Below are positions 1-5,240 of a stretch of DNA of 5,240 nt, piece by piece. Position numbers and translations under genes: made by a program. This stretch comes from Giesbergeria sp. (lineage in GTDB: Bacteria > Pseudomonadota > Gammaproteobacteria > Burkholderiales > Burkholderiaceae_C), in NCBI GenBank assembly GCA_017998735.1, contig JAGOCN010000154.1, positions 1 through 5,240 of the forward strand. The letters run 5' to 3'. How positions within the stretch are numbered: the first letter of the stretch is position 1; every line of letters starts with the position of its first letter. Below the pieces are notes generated by a model. That model searched no databases. It was not told the DNA's origin and saw nothing but the letters and a program-made list of their open reading frames with translations.

Positions 1-1
1 G

Positions 2-181
2 GCGCGCGCCAGCGGGCCGTGGATGCTGCGCGAGCGCGGCCTGCCTGTGTTCAGCCGCAGCGCGCACTGCGTGCAGCGTGCGGTGTACCTGAGCACGGTT
101 TTCCATCCGGATTCGCACAACAGGCTGCACCTTGCTGCCGATGGCTTTTCTCTGCCTTCCCACCACCCCCTGTCTTTTTGA
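2..181 (+). CDS. Probable C-terminal end of an unrecognised upstream gene (partial)
   Basis: The frame beginning at position 2 is open to a TGA at 179-181, giving about 59 residues that start ARASGPWMLRERGLPVF. Up to about position 115 almost every codon ends in G or C, as in the other genes here, which suggests real coding sequence. The overlapping open frame that runs into the next gene lacks this bias. The last 20 or so codons are less biased. The stop lies 14 bases before the next start codon and just before its ribosome binding site, so the two genes could be co-transcribed. I do not recognise the family. It could also be non-coding leader sequence, because only a short fragment is visible. 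Confidence 0.35.
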   Translation, partial: ARASGPWMLRERGLPVFSRSAHCVQRAVYLSTVFHPDSHNRLHLAADGFSLPSHHPLSF

Positions 182-184
182 CCC

Positions 185-190
185 AAGGAG
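185..190 (+). promoter_or_regulatory. Ribosome binding site deciding the start of the 194-aa gene
   Basis: AAGGAG is a near-perfect Shine-Dalgarno sequence five bases before the ATG at 196. It fixes the start well inside a longer open frame that begins with a GTG at 19. The stretch from the ribosome binding site through CCATGG closely resembles the leader of the 186-aa gene at 1196-1212. Confidence 0.75.
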
Positions 191-195
191 TTCCC

Positions 196-780
196 ATGGC
201 TGTAGGACAAGAATTGCTGGACGTGCCCATTGCCGACATGGTGCGCGACCTGGCCGCCGCAGTGGCAGAAGGACAGCTGTCGCTGGACCGGGCGTCGATT
301 GAAACGCTCAAATTTTTGGCCAGCGAAGCCAATGCCATCGACCTGATTCCACAGGTCACCGAGGTCATTGCCCCGACCCTGTCCACCGTCACCGTCAATG
401 GCAGCGATGTGCAGGTGCCCGGCATCAGCGTGACGCAGCAACCCACCACGCCGGTGCGCACCACCTTGCTGCAGGCCGGCCTGCTGCCCACCTTCTACCA
501 GTTCACCGAAGCGCTGATCGAGGTGAAGCTGTCCATCACGCTGCGCGAAGCGGGCAGCACGCAAACCGCCGGCCGCCCCGGTTTTGCCAGGCGCGGCGCC
601 ATGGCATTTGCCGCGCCGGTCAACTTTCGCAATGCCAGCACCTATTCGCACACCACCGAAGGCTCCAGCCTGCTGCGCGTGACGATGAAACCGGTACCGC
701 CCCCGGTGCGGCTGACCCCCGATGTGGTCACGGTCAATGCCACCGTCACGCCCCCCGTCGTCACGCGCACCGAACGCTGA
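196..780 (+). CDS. Hypothetical protein with DUF2589-like layout, first of three related small proteins
   Basis: This is a 194-aa protein of unknown function. The ATG at 196 is chosen because AAGGAG (185-190) sits five bases upstream. An in-frame GTG at 19 would add a cysteine- and arginine-rich stretch without the local codon bias. Residues 5-42 form a predicted amphipathic helix (ELLDVPIADMVRDLAAAVAE). Residues 55-97 are a Val/Thr/Pro-rich section absent from its relative downstream. Residues 104-119 look like a beta strand (EALIEVKLSITL), and residues 153-169 carry the motif TTEGSSLLRVTMKPVPP. The tail (170-194) contains two imperfect copies of TPxVVT. No signal peptide or membrane segment is visible, so it is probably cytoplasmic. 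The helix motif and the EGSS...PVPP motif recur in the next gene, so the two are paralogues. The layout of an N-terminal helix followed by a beta-rich domain recalls DUF2589 proteins, but this was not tested by search. Confidence 0.85.
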   Translation: MAVGQELLDVPIADMVRDLAAAVAEGQLSLDRASIETLKFLASEANAIDLIPQVTEVIAPTLSTVTVNGSDVQVPGISVTQQPTTPVRTTLLQAGLLPTFYQFTEALIEVKLSITLREAGSTQTAGRPGFARRGAMAFAAPVNFRNASTYSHTTEGSSLLRVTMKPVPPPVRLTPDVVTVNATVTPPVVTRTER

Positions 781-815
781 CAGCACGTCCCCCCAAAACC
801 CAGACAGGAAGCACC

Positions 816-1190
816 ATGGCCACCGATGTGAACCTCAATGAAGTGCTGATATCACCCCTTTCCAGCATGGTGCGCGAGATCAGCGCCAGCGTGGCCGATG
901 CGCAGCGCGCACTGGACGCGGCGGCCCTCGCTTCGCAGACCCGGCTGGCCACCGAACACCCCGAACTGCAGGCGCTGGGCTACCAGGTGACCTGGTACCA
1001 GATCCCCGAAGCCCAGGTGGAGATGCGCATGGCCATCCATTTCGAGAAAAAGAACGCCCAGACCCCGGCGCGCCTGTATGTCGCGCCGTTCAACAACAAG
1101 TACCGCAACACGCTGAACTTCACGGCCGAAGGCAGCAGCACCCTCAAGCTCAGGATTGTTCCTGTGCCGCCCCAGGGCCGCAGCGCCTGA
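816..1190 (+). CDS. Hypothetical protein, short paralogue of the preceding gene (DUF2589-like layout)
   Basis: This is a 124-aa protein of unknown function. The ATG follows an AGGAA (806-810) at five bases, and the gene starts 35 bases after the previous stop. Residues 8-40 form an amphipathic helix (EVLISPLSSMVREISASVADAQ) that aligns with the start of the preceding protein (shared pattern E-[VL]-L-x3-P-[LI]-x2-MVR). Residues 65-78 look like a beta strand (EAQVEMRMAIHFEK), and residues 103-119 (TAEGSSTLKLRIVPVPP) match the preceding protein at 10 of 17 positions, including EGSS and PVPP. It lacks the roughly 40-residue Val/Thr/Pro-rich section and the repeat-like tail of its relative, so it may represent the minimal form of the domain. 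No signal peptide or membrane segment is seen. A structural, scaffold or chaperone role beside the large hydrolase is inference only. Confidence 0.85.
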   Translation: MATDVNLNEVLISPLSSMVREISASVADAQRALDAAALASQTRLATEHPELQALGYQVTWYQIPEAQVEMRMAIHFEKKNAQTPARLYVAPFNNKYRNTLNFTAEGSSTLKLRIVPVPPQGRSA

Positions 1191-1208
1191 CCTGCAAGAG
1201 GAATTCCC

Positions 1209-1769
1209 ATGGTCACCTTTGTATTTCCCAAATTCGACGTCCGGGACTTTCCTGAAACCAGTTTCAAAAACCCTGATCTGGTGAAAGCAAAATTCAATGA
1301 AGCCATGGCTGCCGTCAATGCCAGGGACAAGGAGCTGGAGCGGCTGGCGCTGAACAACGAAGCGCTGGAAACCAAGTTCACCGAAGCCAGCCGCACCGTG
1401 GCCATCAACAACGCAGAACTGCAAAGCCTGCGCAAGGAACTGGCCACAGAGGTGGGCCGGGCACAGGAACTGCGCGAACGCCTGGACAAGCTGGACCTTC
1501 AGCTGCCCAAAATCAGCGTGCAGGACCTGGTCGGCCAGTTCAAGGGCAACATCGACCGCATCAACGCCGAGGTGATCAGCCGCAAAACCGACGGCATGCT
1601 GGTGGACAGCGTGGAAGTGGAAGTGCGCGGCGGCATCGATGTCAGCAATGGTCTGCAGATTTCGCAGCTTCCGGTTTCGGCGCTGGGGGCCAACAGCGCC
1701 AGCGTGCTGCGTTTCAACCTGCGCCCGTCATCGCCTTTGAAAATCGTGGAGGACGACGAGCTCGGCTGA
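1209..1769 (+). CDS. Coiled-coil hypothetical protein with a diverged C-terminal copy of the neighbouring domain
   Basis: This is a 186-aa protein of unknown function. It starts only 18 bases after the previous stop, behind AAGAGGAA (1196-1203), so the three small genes are very probably one transcript. After a short aromatic N-terminus (MVTFVFPKFDVRDF), residues about 22-98 form a long charged helix rich in Lys, Glu, Leu and Ala with heptad-like leucines (for example residues 33-95), a typical coiled coil. Residues 102-122 (ISVQDLVGQFKGNIDRINAEV) resemble the N-terminal helix of the two preceding proteins. Residues 131-173 (LVDSVEVEVRG... then NSASVLRFNLRPSSP) resemble their beta strand and C-terminal PVPP strand. 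It therefore looks like the same domain fused behind a coiled coil, suited to oligomerisation or tethering. The domain match is by eye and weaker than between the first two genes. The C-terminus is acidic (EDDELG). Confidence 0.85.
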   Translation: MVTFVFPKFDVRDFPETSFKNPDLVKAKFNEAMAAVNARDKELERLALNNEALETKFTEASRTVAINNAELQSLRKELATEVGRAQELRERLDKLDLQLPKISVQDLVGQFKGNIDRINAEVISRKTDGMLVDSVEVEVRGGIDVSNGLQISQLPVSALGANSASVLRFNLRPSSPLKIVEDDELG

Positions 1770-1792
1770 GTTTGCTGCAGGCCCGCCTGGGA

Positions 1793-1866
1793 TGGCACAG
1801 GCCTCTTTCACCTGAACACTGGCCAGGCCGCTGTGCCGCTGCACCCTTGTCCCTGCCTGTTTTTTT
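1793..1866 (+). terminator. Candidate weak or attenuating terminator between the small genes and the large gene
   Basis: The gap contains a stem GGCACA/TGTGCC (1794-1799 with 1832-1837) continued by GGCCT/AGGCC (1800-1804 with 1825-1829) across a two-base bulge. An alternative stem CAGGC/GCCTG (1824-1828 with 1855-1859) encloses a small GTGC/GCAC hairpin and is followed immediately by seven T (1860-1866). The two folds are mutually exclusive. The second has the form of a Rho-independent terminator but its stem is short. It may reduce rather than stop read-through. Confidence 0.35.
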
Positions 1867-1880
1867 GTCGCACTGCACAT

Positions 1881-1919
1881 GCTTGTGGTGACGGTGCCCG
1901 GCTTCTGGACTGCACAAGC
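1881..1919 (+). other. Inverted repeat in the leader of the large gene
   Basis: GCTTGTG (1881-1887) and CACAAGC (1913-1919) are perfect complements separated by 25 bases. An 8-base direct repeat ACTGCACA (1872-1879 and 1909-1916) overlaps this. The structure lies just upstream of the ribosome binding site (AAAGGGG, 1934-1940). It could be an operator or a leader hairpin, or chance. I see no convincing -35/-10 pair in 1770-1947. Confidence 0.2.
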
Positions 1920-1947
1920 GCTCTGACAGCTTGAAAGGGGAATCACC

Positions 1948-4911
1948 ATGGCACACCATCTTTTGGCACTGCGCGACCAGGGCAGCGATGTGGACCGCCT
2001 GCGCAAGGCGCTGGCCCAGGCGCTGGGGGCCAATGCCGCTGCCTTTGCGGTGCTGGCGCAGCCCGGCACGCCCATCGACAGCGAATTCGATGCCGCCATC
2101 CGCCGCTGGCAGGCAGGCATTGGCGTCATTGCCGACGGCATCGTCGGGCCGCGCTGCCAGGTGCTGCTGGGCCTGGCGCCTGCCGTGCCACTGGCGCTGG
2201 GCACCGAGGCGCTGAACGTGGGGGTAGTGTGCCGGCTGTTTCCGGCCACCAAGCCGGCCAACATTGCCCGCTACCTGCCCTATGTGGAAGCAGCGCTGGG
2301 CGCCGCCGGGCTGACCGACCGGGCCATGGTGCTGGGGGCGCTGGGCACCATCCGCGCCGAAACCGAAGGCTTTGTGCCGATTTCAGAGTTCCAGTCCAAG
2401 TACAACACCCCGCCCGGCGGCGCGCCGTTCAGCCTGTACGACACCCGCCGCGACATCGGCAACAGCGAGCGCGGCGACGGCGCGCGCTACCGGGGGCGCG
2501 GCTTTGTGCAGCTGACCGGCAAAAGCAACTACCAGACCTACCAAAGCCGCCTGGAGGTTGCCCTGGTGGCCACGCCCGACCTGGCAAACGCCCCCGAAGT
2601 GGCCGCCGTGGTGCTGGCGCAGTTTCTGCTGGACAAGGCGGCGCGGTTCCGCACGGCCGTGGCGGCAGGCGACCTGCGCGCGGCGCGCCGGCTGGTCAAT
2701 GGCGGCGCGCACGGCCTGGCGATGTTCAAGGACGTGTTTGAACGCGCCGACGCGCTCTGGCCTGCCACCGCCCGCACGCCGGCCAGGGCAGCGGGCGGCA
2801 AGCGGCGCGCCGTCGGCAGCGTGGCCCCGGTGACCACCTCGGTGCCGGACAGTGCCGAAACGCCCCTGCCGGTGCGCACCTCGCGCACGCGCAAAGACGC
2901 AGCCGACCTGCGCGACCGCGAGTTCCAGCCCCAGGCGCTGAGCCTGCCGGACGCCTACCCGCCGCAATCTGAAGTGAGCGCTTTTCTGGGCGCCTACACC
3001 GCCGCCGGAATGATCCTGGACCAGGGCCAGGAAGGCGCCTGCACCGGTTTTGGCCTGGCCTGCGTCATCAACTACCTGCGCTGGCTCAAGGATGCATCCC
3101 TGCAGGGTGGCAAGCTGTCGGACAAAGTGAACCTGGTCAGCCCGCGCATGCTTTACACGCTGGCACGGCGGCACGACGAGTACGAGGGCGAAAACTACGA
3201 CGGCTCCAGCTGCCGGGGCGCGCTCAAGGGCTGGTTCAACAACGGCGTCTGCCTGGAATCGTTCTGGCCGTACGAGCCGGAAAAGTCCAACCCGGCGCGC
3301 TACGGCTTTGCCGACAACGCCGCGCAGCAGACGCTGGGCGTGTACTACCGCGTCGACACCAAGTCGATCACCGACATGCAGGCCGCCATTGCCCAGCACC
3401 GGGCGATTTTTGTCTCGGCCTTCACGCACGGCGGCTGGCAGCAGCTGCCCCGGCAGACCAGGGCGCAGCTGCAAAAACTCAGCCACGCCAGCCTGCCGGT
3501 GATCGGTTTTGAGGGCCGGCCCTCGCAAACCGATGGGCACGCCTTTGCACTGGTGGGCTTCAATGCCGCCGGCTTCATCGTGCAGAACTCCTGGGGCACC
3601 GGCTGGGGTGCGGGCGGCTTTGCCGTATTGACCTACCTGGACTGGCTGGCCAACGGCATGGACGCGTGGGTGGCTTCCATGGGCGTGCCGGGCGTGGTGG
3701 CCGGCCGGCTGGCGGTGGACAGCGGCGCCGGGCGCGCCCTGGCGGTCGGCACCGACCGCAGCAAGTGGTGGGACAGCGGCCTGGCCTACCAGCACAGCGT
3801 GGTGCTGGGCAACGACGGGCGCGTCAGCCGCTACCTGACCGAGGACGAGCAGCCGCGCAAGCTGCAGCAGCAGGTGTATGCGCTGCCCGACGCCTGGTTT
3901 CGCAGCCAGCCGGCCCAGCAGCCCAAGCGCCTGGTGCTGTATGTGCACGGCGGCCTGAACAGCGAAGCCGCCGCCATCAAGAGGGCCAGTGCCATGGGGC
4001 GGTTTTTCATCGGCAACGGCTGCTATCCGCTGTTTCTGGTCTGGAAAACCGGGCTGCTTGAATCGGTGGGCAACATTTTTGCCGACAAGGTGGGCCTGCA
4101 GCCGGCCCTGGCCGGCAGCCTGCGCGAAGCCATCACCGAACGCACCGACCGGCTGGTGGAAAAAACCATTGGCCGCCCGCTGGCGCGGCCGCTGTGGAGC
4201 GAAATGAAGGAAAACGCGCAGCTGGCGTTCACGCCCCGCCACGGCGGCGACCTGCTGCTGGACGCCCTGCAGGCGCTGACCGCCACCTGGGGCGAAGCCT
4301 TTGAACTGCACCTGGTGGGGCATTCGGCCGGCGCGCTGGCGCTGGGCCACCTGCTGCAGGCGCTGTTTGTGCGCCAGCAGACCGGGCGGGACGGCGGCCT
4401 GGGCAAGCGCATGGCGTCGGTACACCTGTACGCCCCGGCCTGCAGCGTGGCCTTTGCCAACCTGCACTACGCCAGCAACCTGGCCGTGATGGAGCGCCTG
4501 CACCTCGATGTGCTGTCGGACAAGGAGGAGCGCGGTGACACCGTCACGCCCCTGTACCGCAAGTCGCTGCTGTACTTCGTCTCGAACGCGCTGGAGGCCG
4601 ACCTGCACACCCCGCTGCTGGGCATGGAGCGCATCCAGAGCACCAGCGACACCGGCTGGGACGGCACCTCGGACACCGGCGAGTCGCTGCTTGCCTGGCG
4701 CACTGCAGCGCAGGCCACCAAACTCAAGGGCCGCACCAGCGTGGTTGGCCAGGATCACATCACGGTGGCCATCGACGCACTGGGCAAGCCGGTCATGGCG
4801 CCTGCCGCGCATGGCAGTTTTGACAATGACATTGCCGTGGTCAGCCGCACGCTGGAGCGCATCACCGGCGCGCCGCTGGCCATGCCGGTGGACGATTTGC
4901 GCGGCTACTGA
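1948..4911 (+). CDS. Four-module hydrolase: peptidoglycan-binding, GH19 lysozyme/chitinase-like, papain-type C1 peptidase, alpha/beta hydrolase
   Basis: This 987-aa protein starts at an ATG seven bases after AAAGGGG. Residues 11-76 match a PG_binding_1 domain (GSDVDRLRKAL, then FDAAIRRWQ and DGIVGP). Residues about 95-272 are GH19: candidate acid E138 in IRAETEGF with E147 in PISEFQSKYN, then YRGRGFVQLTGKSNY (181-195) and RLVNGG (248-253). A basic Ala/Pro/Thr linker covers 273-325. Residues about 326-582 are a papain-like peptidase with oxyanion Q359 and nucleophile C365 (DQGQEGACTGF), H531 (DGHAFALVGF) and N547 (QNSWGTGWG); the Q-C and H-N spacings equal those of papain. Residues about 605-975 are an alpha/beta hydrolase with oxyanion-type HGG (667-669), Ser793 in GHSAG, a candidate acid near D858-D864 and candidate H955 (HGSFDND). 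No signal peptide, membrane segment or inhibitory propeptide is obvious. The assigned activities are hydrolysis of peptidoglycan or chitin, peptide bonds, and an ester or lipid. The substrates and how the protein reaches them are unknown. All modules appear intact. Confidence 0.93.
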   Translation: MAHHLLALRDQGSDVDRLRKALAQALGANAAAFAVLAQPGTPIDSEFDAAIRRWQAGIGVIADGIVGPRCQVLLGLAPAVPLALGTEALNVGVVCRLFPATKPANIARYLPYVEAALGAAGLTDRAMVLGALGTIRAETEGFVPISEFQSKYNTPPGGAPFSLYDTRRDIGNSERGDGARYRGRGFVQLTGKSNYQTYQSRLEVALVATPDLANAPEVAAVVLAQFLLDKAARFRTAVAAGDLRAARRLVNGGAHGLAMFKDVFERADALWPATARTPARAAGGKRRAVGSVAPVTTSVPDSAETPLPVRTSRTRKDAADLRDREFQPQALSLPDAYPPQSEVSAFLGAYTAAGMILDQGQEGACTGFGLACVINYLRWLKDASLQGGKLSDKVNLVSPRMLYTLARRHDEYEGENYDGSSCRGALKGWFNNGVCLESFWPYEPEKSNPARYGFADNAAQQTLGVYYRVDTKSITDMQAAIAQHRAIFVSAFTHGGWQQLPRQTRAQLQKLSHASLPVIGFEGRPSQTDGHAFALVGFNAAGFIVQNSWGTGWGAGGFAVLTYLDWLANGMDAWVASMGVPGVVAGRLAVDSGAGRALAVGTDRSKWWDSGLAYQHSVVLGNDGRVSRYLTEDEQPRKLQQQVYALPDAWFRSQPAQQPKRLVLYVHGGLNSEAAAIKRASAMGRFFIGNGCYPLFLVWKTGLLESVGNIFADKVGLQPALAGSLREAITERTDRLVEKTIGRPLARPLWSEMKENAQLAFTPRHGGDLLLDALQALTATWGEAFELHLVGHSAGALALGHLLQALFVRQQTGRDGGLGKRMASVHLYAPACSVAFANLHYASNLAVMERLHLDVLSDKEERGDTVTPLYRKSLLYFVSNALEADLHTPLLGMERIQSTSDTGWDGTSDTGESLLAWRTAAQATKLKGRTSVVGQDHITVAIDALGKPVMAPAAHGSFDNDIAVVSRTLERITGAPLAMPVDDLRGY

Positions 4912-4950
4912 AAAAGCCTGGGCAGGCGCTGGCAGGCGCTTTTGCCAGCC
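4911..4950. terminator. Hairpin and tandem repeat after the large gene, possible bidirectional terminator
   Basis: A perfect 10-base tandem repeat GGCAGGCGCT lies at 4921-4930 and 4931-4940. GCTGGCA (4928-4934) pairs with TGCCAGC (4943-4949) around an eight-base loop, 16 bases after the stop codon. A second small stem GCCT/AGGC (4916-4919 with 4924-4927) is flanked by five A (4911-4915), which gives a U-run for transcripts coming from the minus strand. On the + strand no U-run follows directly, so termination of the large gene here is uncertain. Confidence 0.35.
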
Positions 4951-4966
4951 TACCCAATCTGCTCTG

Positions 4967-5023
4967 CTTTTGATAGCTGCCAGCGCACAGCCATAAAGCG
5001 CTGGAGGCCGATTTGGCTTGAAA
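4967..5023. repeat. Comamonadaceae-type intergenic hairpin repeat
   Basis: The stretch begins TTTTGATAGCTG and continues through a stem CCAGCGC (4980-4986) / GCGCTGG (4998-5004) with an 11-base loop, then GAGGCCGATTTGGCTTGAAA. From memory, this arrangement of GATAGCTG, a stem ending in GCGC, AGGCC, ATTTGGCTTGAA is a dispersed intergenic repeat found many times in Comamonadaceae genomes such as Acidovorax, Polaromonas and Rhodoferax. Its role is not established to my knowledge. It sits between two convergent genes, a usual place for such elements. Family-level recognition rests on memory, not a search. Confidence 0.6.
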
Positions 5024-5027
5024 CCTC

Positions 5028-5053
5028 AAAAATGGCTTCCGGCTTGGCGGCCA
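5028..5053 (-). terminator. Candidate weak terminator for thrC
   Basis: Reading the minus strand, a five-base-pair stem (5033-5037 with 5049-5053, one wobble pair) is followed directly by five T (opposite A at 5028-5032). It lies 24 bases after the thrC stop. The stem is short, so this is only a candidate; the hairpin region at 4911-4950 could serve as a second stop. Confidence 0.3.
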
Positions 5054-5076
5054 CTGCACTGGCAGCGGCGCCGGCC

Positions 5077-5240
5077 TCAATCGCAATGCTGCGCGATGTA
5101 GCTCTTGATCTGCTGCACATCGGCAGGCATCACCTGCACGCGCTTGGGCAAGTCTTCAATGCCGTCAAACTGCGCCGGGCGCTCGGGCGCGTGGCCCAGG
5201 GCTTCGACAATGGTTTCGGCAAACTTGATGGGCAACGCGG
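5077..5240 (-). CDS. thrC: Threonine synthase, C-terminal fragment (runs off the window edge)
   Basis: The minus strand encodes 53 residues before a TGA at 5079-5077: ALPIKFAETIVEALG, then ERPAQFDGIEDLPKRV, then a closing helix MPADVQQIKSYIAQHCD. The KFAETI...FDGIEDLPKRV...I..YI pattern is that of the C-terminus of threonine synthases, especially betaproteobacterial ones. The enzyme uses pyridoxal phosphate to convert O-phosphohomoserine to threonine in the cytoplasm. The lysine that binds the cofactor and the rest of the protein lie outside the window. The gene converges on the large hydrolase gene, so it is not in its operon. Identification is from memory of the family and from a short fragment. 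Confidence 0.78.
   Translation of the reverse strand, partial: ALPIKFAETIVEALGHAPERPAQFDGIEDLPKRVQVMPADVQQIKSYIAQHCD

Noticed and set aside
19..195. N-terminal extension of the 194-aa protein from a GTG at position 19
   Set aside because: There is a good ribosome binding site before the ATG at 196, the extension lacks the local codon bias and matches nothing in the paralogue, and another frame in the same stretch shows coding bias.
852..1489. Minus-strand open frames across the second and third small genes
   Set aside because: Overlapping + strand frames have well-placed ribosome binding sites, paired homologous motifs and a coiled coil; the minus frames show no recognisable features.
2383..4812. 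An 809-residue open frame on the minus strand, antisense to the large hydrolase gene
   Set aside because: Its Gln/Ala/Val/His/Arg-rich composition is typical of a mirror frame of high-GC coding sequence. The + strand frame has clear domains and catalytic motifs throughout the same stretch.
1948..4911. Phage endolysin interpretation of the large gene
   Set aside because: PG-binding plus GH19 alone would fit an endolysin, but the added peptidase and alpha/beta hydrolase modules, the length, and the lack of holin, spanin or phage structural genes nearby argue against it.
4862..5086. 74-residue minus-strand open frame spanning the intergenic repeat and overlapping the thrC end
   Set aside because: It crosses the hairpin repeat and overlaps the thrC C-terminus in another phase; its composition looks random and no ribosome binding site stands out.
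1..5240. CRISPR array, tRNA, rRNA, insertion sequence or phage attachment site
   Set aside because: No regularly spaced repeats, no cloverleaf-like or rRNA-like stretch, no transposase or integrase motif and no long terminal repeats were seen.

Overview
The window looks like a chromosomal segment from a high-GC betaproteobacterium, most likely a Comamonadaceae member (Burkholderiales). Three things point there: strong G/C preference at third codon positions, a threonine synthase C-terminus of the type I associate with that family, and an intergenic hairpin repeat (about 4967-5023) whose wording matches a repeat I recall as frequent in Comamonadaceae genomes. The species cannot be named from the sequence.

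Layout: positions 2-181 probably hold the last codons of an unrecognised upstream gene on the + strand. Three small + strand genes follow in close order (196-780, 816-1190, 1209-1769). A 178-base gap carrying a weak terminator-like structure separates them from a large + strand gene (1948-4911, 987 aa). An intergenic stretch (4912-5076) holds a 10-base tandem repeat, a hairpin and the Comamonadaceae-type repeat. The window ends in the 3' end of a convergent thrC gene on the minus strand (5077-5240).

The centrepiece is the 987-aa protein. It joins a peptidoglycan-binding domain, a GH19 (chitinase/lysozyme-like) domain, a papain-type C1 cysteine peptidase with all catalytic residues, and an alpha/beta hydrolase with a GHSAG nucleophile elbow. 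One polypeptide could therefore act on cell-wall glycan, protein and ester/lipid bonds. It has no visible signal peptide or membrane segment.

The three small upstream proteins have no function I can name. The first two are clearly related to each other: a matching N-terminal helix and a near-identical TxEGSSxL...PVPP C-terminal motif. The third appears to carry a diverged version of the same domain behind a long coiled coil. Their layout recalls DUF2589-type proteins, but that is a tentative comparison. A reasonable hypothesis is that they form an assembly, scaffold or carrier that works with the multi-hydrolase. The set looks like an accessory module next to the housekeeping gene thrC.
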